The notes: generated by a model from the letters alone, not told the origin. A stretch of DNA of 64,000 nt from Anaerocolumna sedimenticola (GCF_009931695.1 NZ_CP048000.1:556001-620000); one strand, 5' to 3'. Shown: positions 24,907 to 35,076, numbered from the stretch's first letter. Translations and numbers: made by a program.

Positions 24907-24947
24907 CAAATTAACCTATTATTTAATCCTATGTTAAATGATAATTA

Positions 24948-25828
24948 TTACTTCAACCGGTAGCTTACAAATGCCAGCTTTTTGCTGTCCGGGGACCAGG
25001 AATTTACATTTAAAGTACCTTGTCCGCCATATAAATGGACTAAGGTTTTATATTCACCCCCCTCACTGGACATAAGCCGGATTTCAACGTTTTTATTGGC
25101 TGGATGATCCCCTGCTTCCACATCACCCTTTTTGTAAGTAATATAAGCTATTTTCTTTCCATCCGGAGATACATGAGGGAACCAGCTGTTACTCTCATCA
25201 AAAGTCATCTGGGTTTGATCACTGCCATCTGCATTCATTCTCCACACCTGCATAAGCCCTGTTCTTACAGAGTTAAACCAAATGTAACTTCCGCAGGGTG
25301 AGTACTCCGGACCATCATTTAAACCATGGGTATCCGTTAATTTTGTTTCTATACCTCCCACTACCGGAATTGTATAAATATCATATTCACCATTGCGCTC
25401 TGCACAATATGCCAGGGTTTTGCCATCCGGTGACCAGCCGTGAAGATAACTTGGAGCAATCGGCGTTATTAAGGTAGGTATTCCCCCTCAACAGGGAAAA
25501 TATAAATACGTGACATACCATCTTCATATGTATGATGGCTTACCGCCAATTTTGTGTGATCCGGTGACAGTACATGATCATTATTACAATGATCACAAAT
25601 ACCTGATTCTATTAGAGTACTGATATCCGACGTGATATCATATGAAAAAATTCGCCCTTCCGAATTATATATCAATTCCGTACCATTCTTCTTCCAGTTT
25701 GGTGCTTCAATTAAGAAATCAAATTCATGCAAAACAACTCTTTTTCCCGTTTCCACATCTACTGTTTCCAAAACACTTATTACATCTCTTTTTCCAATTT
25801 CATGACGTTTTTTTGTTAATACGTTCAT
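24948..25828 (-). pseudogene. TolB-like PD40 beta-propeller protein, frame broken at one G-run
   Basis: Two frames form one protein of about 293 residues: an N-terminal part (WKKNGTELIYNSEGRIFSYD, HVLSPDHTKLAVSHH) and a C-terminal part ([48 protein letters not shown]). The repeated SPDGKKIAY strands are PD40/WD40-like blades as in TolB. Adding one base to CCCCC at 25483-25487 restores a single 882-bp frame. No signal peptide is seen, so a cytosolic role is likely. The start at 25828 follows AGGAGAGG. Confidence 0.75.
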
Positions 25829-25852
25829 ACTACCTCTCCTTTTTATTGGCAA

Positions 25853-26171
25853 TGAGACTTAATATTCCACCAAAAGTGAATTGTTAAGACATTTTTAAAG
25901 CTTAACTATTATATGTACTGTTTCATCTTAACACATACGGCAACCCTTTTCAATTCCAACCCTCTCCGATGTTAGATTAAACAACTTTTGATTAACCCGA
26001 AAAAAATCCTTTTTTTATAAACTCAGTGTTATATATTTTCACAAGATGAATTGGGCTCTTGTCGGGTTAATCATCCTATCTGATAATAAAGGTAAAATTA
26101 TATTGAATTAAAATAAGGTAAATGCTACTATATTCCTTAAGGAAAAAATTACACTGTTAAGGAGTGGGTTT
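25853..26171. other. Intergenic region between divergent genes
   Basis: This 319-bp AT-rich region separates the minus-strand PD40 gene from the plus-strand thioesterase gene. It must carry both promoters, but I cannot fix them convincingly. TTAAGGAG at 26158-26165 is the thioesterase ribosome binding site. Confidence 0.4.
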
Positions 26172-26651
26172 ATGAGTAATGAATTATCAGAAAAAGATTT
26201 TAAGGAAGCAATTTCACATAATATACTGACCGGTGAATCAATCAAACCTTATATAAGACAAGCCATGTATTACGAGACGGATCAGATGGCCATTATCCAT
26301 CACTCCAATTATATCCGGTGGTTTGAAGAATCAAGGATAGATTTTCTGGAGCAGATTGGTTTGGGATATGATACATTGGAAGCAAAGGGTATATTAATTC
26401 CGGTGCTTGGAGTTACCTGTGAATATAAATCCTCAGTTAAATTTAATGAGAAAGTACTGATACTTCCCAAAATAATTATCTTTAATGGAATTAAACTAAC
26501 GATACAATACAAAGTACTGGATGCAGATTCTCTTTCCTTAAAAGCATCCGGCGAATCCGGACATTGTTTTGTAAATAAAGATTTTAAACCAATTAATATG
26601 AAGAAAAATTACAGGGAAGTGTATGATACACTCTACTCTTGGGTTAATTAA
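26172..26651 (+). CDS. Acyl-CoA thioesterase (4HBT/YbgC-like hotdog)
   Basis: A 159-residue hotdog-fold protein. The active-site strand MYYETDQMAIIHHSNYIRWFEE fits the 4HBT pattern, with the catalytic Asp in ETDQM. The typical EIGLGYDTLEAKGILIPV-like stretch and SSVKFNEKVLILP follow. Members hydrolyse acyl-CoA or aryl-CoA thioesters. A strong AAGGAG ribosome binding site supports ATG 26172. It is monocistronic and convergent with the subtilase. Confidence 0.85.
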   Translation: MSNELSEKDFKEAISHNILTGESIKPYIRQAMYYETDQMAIIHHSNYIRWFEESRIDFLEQIGLGYDTLEAKGILIPVLGVTCEYKSSVKFNEKVLILPKIIIFNGIKLTIQYKVLDADSLSLKASGESGHCFVNKDFKPINMKKNYREVYDTLYSWVN

Positions 26652-26710
26652 TACCTGGCAGGATAGAATGCTGTTTGTCCGCATTTCATCCTGCCTATTA
26701 TACTATAACA

Positions 26711-28410
26711 TTAATCCCCTCTTAAGCTGTTAAAAGTATTGTATACGTCTAAGATACCATAACCCCATGCCCTGTTAGGATATACATTGTTTGGGTCTCT
26801 TCTGGCACCCCTGATCAGTAAATTTTTAATTTCAACACTATCCAGCATGGAATAATAACCGGAAGTAATTCCCCATTCCAGAAGCATGGCAGCAACACCG
26901 GTTGTATGGGCCGCAGCTAAACTGGTACCGGATGCAGTCGTATAAGTTTTACCCGGTGCAGGTACTACCAGGTTGACTCCTGGAGCAGCCAGGTTAGGAT
27001 TTATGGTATCTATCCTGGTATAACCCTGCTTGCATTGAGATACAGGCTATTATTCCTGTAGTCATATGCTGTAACAACAATTGGTATAATTGCATTACCG
27101 GGCGAAGTCACCGTGTAATCCGGATCCGGCTGAATAAATACGGCTTCACTAGTCATAAAATTTTGGATAGGAAGCCAAACGTTAAAAGTTGATGTTAAAT
27201 CCCCCGATGAATATACCCGGAACCGCCATATTCCCTCCGTTGGGTTCACAAACCTCAATAAAATCAATTGATCTCCAGTCTGTTGTTCTAATAGGAGATA
27301 ATCGATATTAATAACCGTTTCTTCAAATATAAACCTGACAACTCTTGTTTCTCCTATCCTTGCAGGTATTCTTGGAATATATTCTCCTGTAGGAGATAAT
27401 ATATCCAAGGAAAACGTTCCCGGCGAATCTCCCCAAAATTCCATTGTAAATCCTTCATTATCTGCGCCTACCCGTAACTCCAGAACCTCTGATTGCTGCC
27501 CTCCCCTTTCAATAACTCCGCGGAAATGATGACCCGTATTTCCCTCATTACCTACGGCTACAGCAATGGCTATACCAGCCTGATCCCCAAGCAGAGACAG
27601 ATAACTGCTTAAGGCACCACGTCCGTCATGAGATCCCTGGTTTGTTTCAAGACCGATACATATGGCAATAGGTCTGTTTAGTTCTCTGGCAATATCAATT
27701 AAGTAGCGTACCCCGAACATAATATCATTTTCCTGAAAAGATATGGCATCTTCCTTAACCATAAAAAAATTTCTAAGAAAACGTTTCGCTTGTTTTAATT
27801 TTACAACAACAATATCTGCTGAAGGAACTATACCGGAGAAATTATTTTCAGGGCTTGGATTTCCTGCTGTTATACCTGCTAAAGAAGTTCCATGGCCAAT
27901 CTCATCCACACTGGGTACGATTGATATAGGGTCTTCATTCGCTAATGCCAGATTAATCTGTTCCCTGGTATATTCAGTCCCGTAGTAATAGGTATTCGGT
28001 GACGGCCCCGTCTGAATTGACTGGTCCCAAATTGACAAAATTCTCGTAGTCCCGTCCGCATTAATAAATGCAGGATGTGTATAATCAATCCCAGTATCAA
28101 TAAATCCTACTAAAACGCCCTGCCCGCTTAAGCCAAAGCTTGGTATATTTAACAACCGGGTTATACCGGATGCTTCAAGACTTCCGGTATCCGCTAATCC
28201 AAACAAAGTTGGTAAAACAAAATAACCAATCGCCTGGATTATATCATTGGGCAAGCGATCTATTGGTGCATATACGACAGCATGACTTTCATTAATGACA
28301 TTTGAACAACTATCAGGAATATTGGACAGTTCCTGCGGGAATCTGCGGTATTCAATCAATAAGTCTGCATAGTCTTCGCTAATAATCCTATCACCGCAAT
28401 TTTGATCCAA
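26711..28410 (-). pseudogene. Subtilisin-like (S8, Csp-type) protease, frame broken near the 3' end
   Basis: About 566 residues. The catalytic residues are Asp in GFIDTGIDYTHPAF, His in EIGHGTSLAGI, and Ser in SGTSLAAAHTTGVAAML. The large insertion between His and Ser, with a jelly-roll-like part, is typical of clostridial CspB-type germination proteases and related subtilases. The annotated frame stops at 27010, and the Ser lies in the next frame. Adding one base to CCC at 27024-27026 restores one 1701-bp frame with all three residues. The start is TTG 28410 after AAAGGATG. No signal peptide is seen. Confidence 0.8.
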
Positions 28411-28827
28411 GTTATTTCATCCTTTTATTAATAAGTTAATTACAATATATGACGTGCATTTACTATTATTCTTTATAATAATAGTAAATTTAATTATTCA
28501 AATGAAATATTAAAATTGTAACGAATAAATTAATCAATCATATTACTATGTAATAACTTTAAGTGGCTAATTGACTCATGTTATATATATTTTAAATGAA
28601 GAGTTAATATTATGTAAAATATAACCTTTTACGTTGTAACCTTATCACTTGCATGCTATAATGGATAAAGTAAAATTTAATTAACGCACATCCTACCCGG
28701 AGGTTTTTCGTAATTTCCTATGAGATAAAAAGGCTGAATGAAATTTTGATAGAAGAAAGGAACTCCTCAACAAAGTATTCAGTGCAATACCGCAGGTATA
28801 ATTACGGTATATTATGGGTAAAAATAA
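28411..28827. other. AT-rich intergenic region
   Basis: No gene is supported in these 417 bp. It contains the subtilase upstream region on the left and, on the right, a purine-rich stretch and a small TACCG/CGGTA hairpin just before the MFS pseudogene. Confidence 0.35.
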
Positions 28828-29346
28828 ATGAAATTAAATTATACGCGTACCTTTTTTATCGGATTGGGATTTTGTCTATATGTGCTTTCTGGCAGTTATA
28901 TGATAATCTGGTTCCGTTAATTTTATCCAAAACTTTCGGCCTTGGTGAAACAATGACCGGCGGGATTATTGCCATGAGTTCCTATCGTTCACCGGCTGTG
29001 GCTCTGATGCCGGACATTACGCCGAAGTAATGCTAATTCCATAATCAATTTAATGGGCACTTTAGGTGCAATTTTTACATTGATTATGTCAGGTATATTA
29101 ATTCCCGAAGTAAATCATCCTAATTATATGCCAACTTTTATAACTGTTGCGGTTCTGATGGTTTTGGCAGTAATTTTATTGGTTATTACCATTCGGGAGA
29201 ATGAATTGGCAAATTCAAATTTTAACGAATCGGCCATTCCTAAAAATATTATCATACCGTTCCCTGTTTCCTTATTCCTTTATATTTTCGATCCTGTCAT
29301 TATGCACAATGTTATGTGCCCGCCACGGAGATTCGAAACCACTTAG
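28828..29346 (+). pseudogene. Broken MFS sugar/cation symporter gene
   Basis: The N-terminus (MKLNYTRTFFIGLGF, then LSICAFWQLYDNLVPLIL and MTGGIIAM) fits GPH/MFS sugar transporters. It needs one T added at 28870-28873 to stay in frame. It then jumps directly to the SPAVALMPDITPK loop typical of the middle of such proteins, meaning roughly 80-100 residues are deleted. After another break (AAG then TAATGC at about 29028) the frame continues NLMGTLGAIF and FITVAVLMVLAVIL, and ends early. This is a genuine pseudogene. Confidence 0.75.
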
Positions 29347-29442
29347 GAAAAGATGTGCACTGGAACATTTTGATGTAGAAGATTAATTGAAATACCATAA
29401 GATTAAACTGCATATGGCAGTATTGACAACTTGGAGGATACT

Positions 29443-30267
29443 ATGTGGTTATATATGATTTTAACTTTAGCCTTAATTATTCTGGTTCTATATTTACTGG
29501 CAATTATGCCGAAAATAACGAACCGTCACAATATTAAATCCTGGCAGGGCAAATATTATGCGCACAGGGGACTTCATCAGAATCAGGGAGAAGCACCGGA
29601 AAATTCCATGGCAGCATTTAGGCTTGCCGTCGAACATAATTATGGCATTGAAATGGATGTTCAGCTTTCTAAGGATAAAATTCCGGTTGTCTTTCATGAC
29701 TACAATCTGAAAAGGGTATGCGGTGTAGATAAAAAAGTCCGTGACCTTACATTTGCGGAATTGCAGAAATTAACCTTGTATGATTCAAATGAACGGATTC
29801 CTTCCTTTCAGTCCGTACTGGATATGGTAAATGGTCAGGTTCCTCTGATAGTAGAGTTTAAAGTGGAAATACATGATACTTCCGTATGCAAAATAACTGC
29901 ACCTATGTTAGAGAAATATAACGGGCATTATTGCATAGAATCTTTTAATCCTTTGGTTTTACTCTGGTATAAACGTAACCGTCCGAATATTATGAGAGGT
30001 CAGTTAGCCAGTAATTTAATAAAGGATAAAGAAGCGGGCAGTGCTACTTTGTATTTTATACTGCAGAATCTCCTGCTTAATTTTATAACAAAACCGGATT
30101 TTATTTCTTATAATTATATACACCGTAACACGTTATCCTTAATTCTCTGCCGCCGCTTATATAAGGTACCTACTTTCGCCTGGACAATAAAATCCCAGGA
30201 AGGGTTGGAGGAGAGCCGGAACAGTTTTGATTTCTTTATATTTGACCATTTTATTCCACAGGAATAA
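29443..30267 (+). CDS. Glycerophosphodiester phosphodiesterase family protein
   Basis: About 274 residues: an N-terminal transmembrane helix (MILTLALIILVLYLLAIM) and a GDPD TIM-barrel. The catalytic HRGLHQNQGEAPENSMAAF is complete, EMDVQLSKDKIPVVFHDYNL carries the metal Glu-Asp and second catalytic His, and IVEFKVE is the third conserved Glu site. It cleaves glycerophosphodiesters to glycerol-3-phosphate and an alcohol. The start at 29443 is set by GGAGG at 29432-29436. It ends just before repeat copy 3. Confidence 0.85.
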   Translation: MWLYMILTLALIILVLYLLAIMPKITNRHNIKSWQGKYYAHRGLHQNQGEAPENSMAAFRLAVEHNYGIEMDVQLSKDKIPVVFHDYNLKRVCGVDKKVRDLTFAELQKLTLYDSNERIPSFQSVLDMVNGQVPLIVEFKVEIHDTSVCKITAPMLEKYNGHYCIESFNPLVLLWYKRNRPNIMRGQLASNLIKDKEAGSATLYFILQNLLLNFITKPDFISYNYIHRNTLSLILCRRLYKVPTFAWTIKSQEGLEESRNSFDFFIFDHFIPQE

Positions 30268-30277
30268 GTATACCTTT

Positions 30278-30375
30278 AACCGGAAGAAACACGCTTTGCG
30301 AGTTTCTTCGGTTCACGGGCGCGTTGGAATTATTGCAAGCTAGCTTGCTAATTCTCACTTTGCTTTCGCGGAAAT
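30278..30375 (+). repeat. Dispersed structured repeat, copy 3
   Basis: The copy begins 11 bp after the GDPD stop. It matches copy 1 with small changes (CGGTTCACGGGCGCG, and CAAGCTAGCTTGC in the palindrome, where the change keeps the symmetry). A terminator hairpin follows at once. Confidence 0.8.
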
Positions 30376-30420
30376 AAAAGTACATCTGACTGATATTAAC
30401 CCGCCAGATGTACTTTTTTA
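30376..30420. terminator. Terminator between GDPD and the amino-acid ABC ATPase
   Basis: AAAAGTACATCTG and CAGATGTACTTTT form a 13-bp perfect stem with A- and T-runs at its ends. It serves convergent genes, GDPD on plus and the ATPase on minus. Confidence 0.8.
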
Positions 30421-30498
30421 TTGATAAAGTATTGGATGATAAATTAAATTAACTGTTAAATTATTATAGAAATACTTCATTTCAAAATTACTAACTAC

Positions 30499-31260
30499 CT
30501 ATACAGCCTCATGGAATTTACCTAAAAATGCTTTGGTTCGCTCATTATTTGAGTTAAATAATTCTGCGGGTGTTGTATCTTCTACTATCACACCCTGATC
30601 CATAAAAATCATACGGTTTGATATATCCCTGGCGAAATCCATTTCATGAGTGACAATAATCATAGTCATATTAAGACTTGTTAAAGACCGGATAACCTTT
30701 AAGACCTCACCGGTAAGTTCCGGATCCAGCGCTGAAGTTGGTTCATCAAAAAATAAAACCTTAGGTTTTAAAGCCAGGGCACGGGCAATGGATACTCGCT
30801 GTGACTGTCCGCCGGATAATTGATAAGGGTACGCTTCTGCCTTATCTTTCAGTCCTAATTTATCTAATAATTCGAAAGCTGTTTTCTCTGCTTCTTCCTT
30901 TGGAATTCCTGCTGCAAAGATTGGTGCTTCCGTAATATTTCTTAATACATTATAATGTGGGAATAGATTAAAGTTCTGAAATACCAGTCCTGTTTTCATG
31001 CGGATATTTTTTAAAACCGTCTCATTGGCATATACGCTTTTTCCGTTTAAGGTAGATACCATAATATCCCCATCCACGATAATTTCACCGGAATCTACGG
31101 TTTCCAATCGGTTTAAGCATCTTAAAAGAGTTGATTTACCGGAACCGGAAGAACCAATTAATGAGATAATCTCACCGTTATCTGCCTTTAAAGAGATATC
31201 CTTTAAAACCTGGAGGTTATCAAAACTCTTTTCTAAATTCTTTACTTCTAATATACTCAT
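30499..31260 (-). CDS. Amino-acid ABC transporter ATP-binding protein (GlnQ-like)
   Basis: About 253 residues, typical of polar amino-acid importers: Walker [14 protein letters not shown]-loop [15 protein letters not shown], signature [14 protein letters not shown], Walker [16 protein letters not shown] and switch [11 protein letters not shown] start four codons upstream is possible, but [13 protein letters not shown] is the normal beginning, so 31260 is used. The ribosome binding site is weak and lies at the end of the conserved leader structure at 31261-31412. It is the third gene of the importer on the minus strand. Confidence 0.88.
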   Translation of the reverse strand: MSILEVKNLEKSFDNLQVLKDISLKADNGEIISLIGSSGSGKSTLLRCLNRLETVDSGEIIVDGDIMVSTLNGKSVYANETVLKNIRMKTGLVFQNFNLFPHYNVLRNITEAPIFAAGIPKEEAEKTAFELLDKLGLKDKAEAYPYQLSGGQSQRVSIARALALKPKVLFFDEPTSALDPELTGEVLKVIRSLTSLNMTMIIVTHEMDFARDISNRMIFMDQGVIVEDTTPAELFNSNNERTKAFLGKFHEAV

Positions 31261-31412
31261 TTTTACACCCATTGCCTATCGCAAGCAAGCTTGCGATACT
31301 GCCACATGCAATAGAATGCTGAAAAGACGCATTCTATTATCAAAAATAAAAATGGTTGAAAGAATCCAATTGCGGCATCCTTTCATAAACTATATTTTCT
31401 TTCAACCTATTT
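31261..31412 (-). ncRNA. Candidate structured leader RNA A (pseudoknot) before the ATPase gene
   Basis: On the minus strand GGTTGAAAGAA (31407-31397) pairs with TTCTTTCAACC (31364-31354). The loop GCCGCA (31376-31371) can pair with downstream TGTGGC (31306-31301), making an H-type pseudoknot. An extra hairpin (GCATTCTAT/ATAGAATGC, 31337-31311) and a TCGCAAGC-type palindrome (31296-31279) follow before AATGGGTGTAAAAATG. The same layout, with compensating changes, precedes the SBP gene at 33215. A translational switch is inferred. Confidence 0.6.
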
Positions 31413-31419
31413 CCTCCGA

Positions 31420-32070
31420 TTATCGATAGTAACTCATCTTACCTTCCGTCATGGAGCAGCATTTGGAAACAACGCTGTTCATTACCAGGTAAAATGTACC
31501 TGCCATAATTAATGGTATCAGGGAACCTACCCTGGACATGGTATCCGTCGCCAGTTCATAAATCTCACTGACTCCGATAACACTGACTAATGCCGTATCC
31601 TTGACCAATGTCATAAACTCATTACCCATGGGAGGAAGGATTCGCTTTATTACCTGAGGTAATATTATTTTAAAAAAAGTCTGATTTTTACTAAATCCTA
31701 ATACTGTAGCCGCTTCATATTGGCCTCTTGGCATGGATTCAATACCGGACCGGTATATCTCTGCAAAATACGCAGCATAATTAATTGACATAGCTAATAT
31801 GGCTGCCCAAAACCTTGGCAGTGTATCTCCGAAAACATAATGAGGAAAATAAAAAAAGAAAAATAACTGAAGTATTAACGGTGTACCCCTCATGATTAGT
31901 AAGTAGAACCGTATCGGTCCGGTAATCAGGATGTGTTTTGACATTCTGCCAAACGAAACAATTAATCCTAAAGGTAATCCGAACACCAGTGTTAAAACAA
32001 ATATCTTTATGGTTACAAGGGATGCAGCCCCCATTATTTTAAACAATTCAAGAAGTGTTTCTTGAGTCAT
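31420..32070 (-). CDS. Amino-acid ABC transporter permease
   Basis: A 216-residue membrane protein with five to six helices. The EAA loop typical of HisM/GlnP-type permeases is present as YEAATVLGFSKNQTFFKIILPQVIKRILPPMGNEF. The N-terminus lies close to the membrane, and no extra domain is present. It partners the ATPase and SBP encoded on either side. AAGGAGG precedes ATG 32070. A strong terminator separates it from the SBP gene upstream, so the permease may have its own promoter. Confidence 0.87.
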   Translation of the reverse strand: MTQETLLELFKIMGAASLVTIKIFVLTLVFGLPLGLIVSFGRMSKHILITGPIRFYLLIMRGTPLILQLFFFFYFPHYVFGDTLPRFWAAILAMSINYAAYFAEIYRSGIESMPRGQYEAATVLGFSKNQTFFKIILPQVIKRILPPMGNEFMTLVKDTALVSVIGVSEIYELATDTMSRVGSLIPLIMAGTFYLVMNSVVSKCCSMTEGKMSYYR

Positions 32071-32264
32071 TGTAATCCTCCTTATGTAAATTCAAATGCT
32101 TCACTATTATTAGTCTGATAAGTGATATTATAACACACTTTACTGTATTAGTGAAGTAATATATTATCACAATAAAATATATGATTATTTAAGTGATATG
32201 ATTGGAATTCGTAAGCGAATCATACTTCAATAAGAGTAATAACCTCAGTAATTGAATTTACGTA

Positions 32265-32325
32265 AAAAAGTCTGACTAATAGAAATACTCTTCATAAGTA
32301 TTTCTATTAGTCAGACTTTACTTTT
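32265..32325. terminator. Strong terminator after the SBP gene
   Basis: AAAGTCTGACTAATAG-AAATACT and its complement AGTATTTCTATTAGTCAGAC-TTT make a 23-bp stem with a small loop, 90 bp beyond the SBP stop on the minus strand. The remaining 195 bp up to the permease hold no gene but should hold its promoter. Confidence 0.85.
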
Positions 32326-32410
32326 ATATTATAACTTATTTAATTACTTTTTAGAGATAACTATTAATCTCTATTTACTACTTATTTAGAAAATTTTTAC
32401 ATTTTTTAAA

Positions 32411-33214
32411 TTATTCTACTGTAGTAAGATCTTTACCAAACCAGGTCTCACTGATTTTAGCTAAGGTACCGTCTGCTGCCATTTCTTTTAAGTATTTTTC
32501 TACTTCAGCACATAATGATTTATCACCTTTTCTAAAACCTACTATATAATCTTCATCCGCTAAAGTTTCATCCAGAATTTTATAAGTTCCAGCTTCTTTT
32601 TCCGTATAATAACGGGCAACAACTTCATCCATAACAACCGCATCGGAACCGGAAACCTTAAGATCTAAAAGTGCCTGTACATTATCGTCTACTTTAACCA
32701 GTTCCTTTAAGGAATTTTTAAAATCTGCATTGGCATCAATTGCGTCGGAAGCCGTTGAACCATTTTGTATTGCGACTACTTTACCTGCAAGGTCTGCTAA
32801 AGTATTAACATCACTGGATGTCAAAACAACAGTAACCTGGGTATTTTTCATATATGGAATACTTAGCGTCATTGATTTAGCTCTTTCTTCATTATAAGTC
32901 ATACCATTCCAAATGCAGTCTATATTTTTTGTAGAGAGTTCCAGTTCCTTTGCATCCCAGCTGATTGGCTGAACCACAAGTTCAACACCCATACGTTTAC
33001 AAACTTCCCTTGCTAAATCAATATCAAAACCTACGATATTCTGATTTTCATCCTTAAAACCCATAGGCGGAAATGCATCATCCAACCCTAAAACAAGTTT
33101 CCCTTTTGCCTTAATATCATCCAGTGAAGTGTCTTTTCCTGAACTTTTTGCACAGCCGGCAGTAAATACAACCATTAGCATTGTTATTACAAGTAACCTG
33201 ATAATCTTTTTCAT
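32411..33214 (-). CDS. Amino-acid ABC transporter substrate-binding lipoprotein
   Basis: A 267-residue family 3 solute-binding protein. A lipoprotein signal ends at the lipobox FTAGC (Cys near residue 21), so it is anchored to the outer face of the membrane. LVLGLDDAFPPMGFKDENQNIVGFDIDLAREV is the classic N-terminal pattern, and DCIWNGMTYNEERAKSM is the usual hinge region. Polar amino acids are the expected ligands. It is the first gene of the importer and follows leader B and a clear promoter. Confidence 0.88.
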   Translation of the reverse strand: MKKIIRLLVITMLMVVFTAGCAKSSGKDTSLDDIKAKGKLVLGLDDAFPPMGFKDENQNIVGFDIDLAREVCKRMGVELVVQPISWDAKELELSTKNIDCIWNGMTYNEERAKSMTLSIPYMKNTQVTVVLTSSDVNTLADLAGKVVAIQNGSTASDAIDANADFKNSLKELVKVDDNVQALLDLKVSGSDAVVMDEVVARYYTEKEAGTYKILDETLADEDYIVGFRKGDKSLCAEVEKYLKEMAADGTLAKISETWFGKDLTTVE

Positions 33215-33340
33215 TTTAAATACCCATTACATAACACATCCGCTCACAGATGTGTTACTGCCACAAATTAAAAGAGTGAAAGAATCAATATGTGGCATTC
33301 CTTTCTTTTATAATATTTTCTTTCACACTAAGGTAATATG
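33215..33340 (-). ncRNA. Candidate structured leader RNA B (pseudoknot) before the SBP gene
   Basis: On the minus strand GTGAAAGAA (33326-33318) pairs with TTCTTTCAC (33284-33276). Loop bases GCCACA (33296-33291) are perfectly complementary to TGTGGC (33265-33260). A GATGTGT/ACACATC-type hairpin (33255-33234) follows, then AATGGGTAT before the start codon. It matches leader A in order and spacing; the outer stem pair is G-C here and T-A there. The leader transcript also holds an AAGAAACTGC/GCAGTTTCTT hairpin at 33378-33400. Confidence 0.6.
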
Positions 33341-33465
33341 GCCGTTTAACAACCGCAAATGTTGCATGCAAATCTCCAAGAAACTGCAAAGCAGTTTCTT
33401 TTTCACACTACGAACCCTCCGTAATCATTTGAATAATTATACGGTTTTTATAATAAGCATACATT

Positions 33466-33494
33466 ATAGTAGCATACACTTGAGTTTCTGTCAA
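33466..33494 (-). promoter_or_regulatory. Promoter of the amino-acid importer SBP gene
   Basis: On the minus strand TTGACA (33494-33489) and TACTAT (33471-33466) are 17 bp apart; an overlapping TATAAT lies 3 bp further on. The transcript would carry about 245 nt of leader, including the pseudoknot. Confidence 0.75.
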
Positions 33495-33539
33495 TAATGA
33501 AGGAAGAGCGAATTTATGTCAAACGTGAGAATATTATTT

Positions 33540-33573
33540 AAGGCAGCATCCTTTTCAATCTGGATGCTGCCTT
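33540..33573. terminator. Terminator after the GH172 gene
   Basis: AAGGCAGCATCC and GGATGCTGCCTT form a 12-bp perfect stem with a 10-nt loop between the GH172 stop and the importer promoter. Confidence 0.8.
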
Positions 33574-33637
33574 AGGCTTTCAATCTGTAATAAGCGGATT
33601 AATTTTTATTAAATTGTGTGGCGGTATCCTGCTGCCT

Positions 33638-34720
33638 TTAAATAATCTCCAGATAGTCCTTATCCGGAAGATCAGGGAATTTCTTTGCCGGCAGGGTCTG
33701 ATACCAGAAAGCAACTGAAGAAATGTCCTCCTGTAATGGAAGATATCTGCCGCCTTCTCTCCAGCCTAAAGCCTGAATTGTTACCTTTATATTACTATCA
33801 AAACGGATGGGATCCGTAATATGCAGACGGTACATGCCAAATCTCTTTTGGCTTCTGTATAATTTATCCGTATGGATCTCATAAAAGCCCGTATAAGGTG
33901 ATGAAAAAGATACATATTGATCATGAGTATGGGGATTTTCAAAATTATAAGAACCGCAGAAATAATCCTCCGTACCGGTACCACAGATAGTAGGATAGTC
34001 CGTATCTCCATCCAGGAAGAATTTAATTTCTCCTTCTCCCCACCATCCACTGTTGTTATTTCCCCACGCCAGGTAAGTACCAACATAATGACCTTTCCCT
34101 TCTACCTGATCCAGGATTACATAATCCGACTTATAAGGAAGAGGGTTTACTCTTCGGAATTGGGCATGAAAATAGGCGCATTCCTCTATGGGTTCTGTCA
34201 AAATATAATCAATCTGATAATAATAAACAACTTCCTCTTCTGCCCTGTTTTCCAAGGTTATCCTGCAGTTCTTTAAGAAAGGCATGGTCCAGTAGCAGTT
34301 AAAGGCACTGCCCGGATTTACGCAGACTGCCAGGGAATTTATCTGATAATATTCGTTCCAGCCTGCGAAGAAAAAGTCCCCTACCGGACACTCTACCGAT
34401 GGGTTTTCCTCCTTATCCCAGTAAATTCGAAGTATTGTATTTCTCCATTTACCTGTAGGCGTCATCCAGATATGCTCAATCGCACCCGGCCCTTCTATAT
34501 TAGCAATCTCAACCGTTTCTCCCGCTTTCACAATAATCCTTGGATTTACCTTCCACCCTTTACCTAGATCTCTTGCTGCATCAGCTGAAAATCCGTCTTT
34601 TAATTCACACATTCCTCCCTTACCTACTTCCCCTGACATATTCTCCGGGGAAATAGAACGGCTTTTTGCCGATGACAATAGGTGCAGATTTCCAAGATTA
34701 GCCCCAATACCATTAAACAT
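33638..34720 (-). CDS. DUF2961 / glycoside hydrolase family 172 protein
   Basis: A 360-residue GH172 (formerly DUF2961) protein with a double jelly-roll. Landmarks are ELKDGFSADAARDLGKGWKVNP, GPGAIEHIWMTP, NPSVECPVGDFFFAGW, and the highly conserved EIKFFLDGDTDYPTICGTGTEDYFCGSYNF. Characterised members act on fructofuranosides or arabinofuranosides. No signal peptide is seen, so it would work on imported oligosaccharides. AAGGAGG precedes ATG 34720. It is transcribed away from the MutS-like operon and is likely part of the glycan locus. Confidence 0.85.
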   Translation of the reverse strand: MFNGIGANLGNLHLLSSAKSRSISPENMSGEVGKGGMCELKDGFSADAARDLGKGWKVNPRIIVKAGETVEIANIEGPGAIEHIWMTPTGKWRNTILRIYWDKEENPSVECPVGDFFFAGWNEYYQINSLAVCVNPGSAFNCYWTMPFLKNCRITLENRAEEEVVYYYQIDYILTEPIEECAYFHAQFRRVNPLPYKSDYVILDQVEGKGHYVGTYLAWGNNNSGWWGEGEIKFFLDGDTDYPTICGTGTEDYFCGSYNFENPHTHDQYVSFSSPYTGFYEIHTDKLYRSQKRFGMYRLHITDPIRFDSNIKVTIQALGWREGGRYLPLQEDISSVAFWYQTLPAKKFPDLPDKDYLEII

Positions 34721-34964
34721 AGTTATCCTCCTTGTTGCCCTCTAGTAATATTAAATAATTCTGTTGTCATTTTTTTCATTTCCTTACCACAAACAAATGT
34801 AATTAAGCTTTAAAACTTTACACATATAGTAACATCATTTATTGAATAATTCAAGATTTTACCTGGTCCACACTCCTTTTTATATTGCTTTTTTAACCAT
34901 TTAAAGATATTCTTATTTACATAAGTATATTAGGATACGAAAGTTAAAGGCCTCAATTTAGTGT

Positions 34965-34988
34965 TATATACGAATACAAGCGTATATA
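34965..34988. promoter_or_regulatory. Inverted repeat upstream of the MerR gene, probable operator
   Basis: TATATACG and CGTATATA form a perfect 8-bp dyad with an 8-bp spacer, about 90 bp before the MerR start. Similar dyads are bound by MerR-type regulators, so this may control the MerR-MutS operon. The rest of 34721-35076 is AT-rich without a gene. Confidence 0.5.
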
Positions 34989-35076
34989 GATTCATAATTC
35001 TATAATGAAAGGCTTTTGACCCTTAAATCATCCATGCAATTATTTATTTTAATACATCTTTGAAAGGGGATCTCTC

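Noticed and set aside
31279..31296. Sixth copy of the dispersed repeat
   Set aside because: Only the CAAGCAAGCTTGC palindrome is shared. The conserved right end and the first hairpin are missing, so it is treated as part of leader RNA A.
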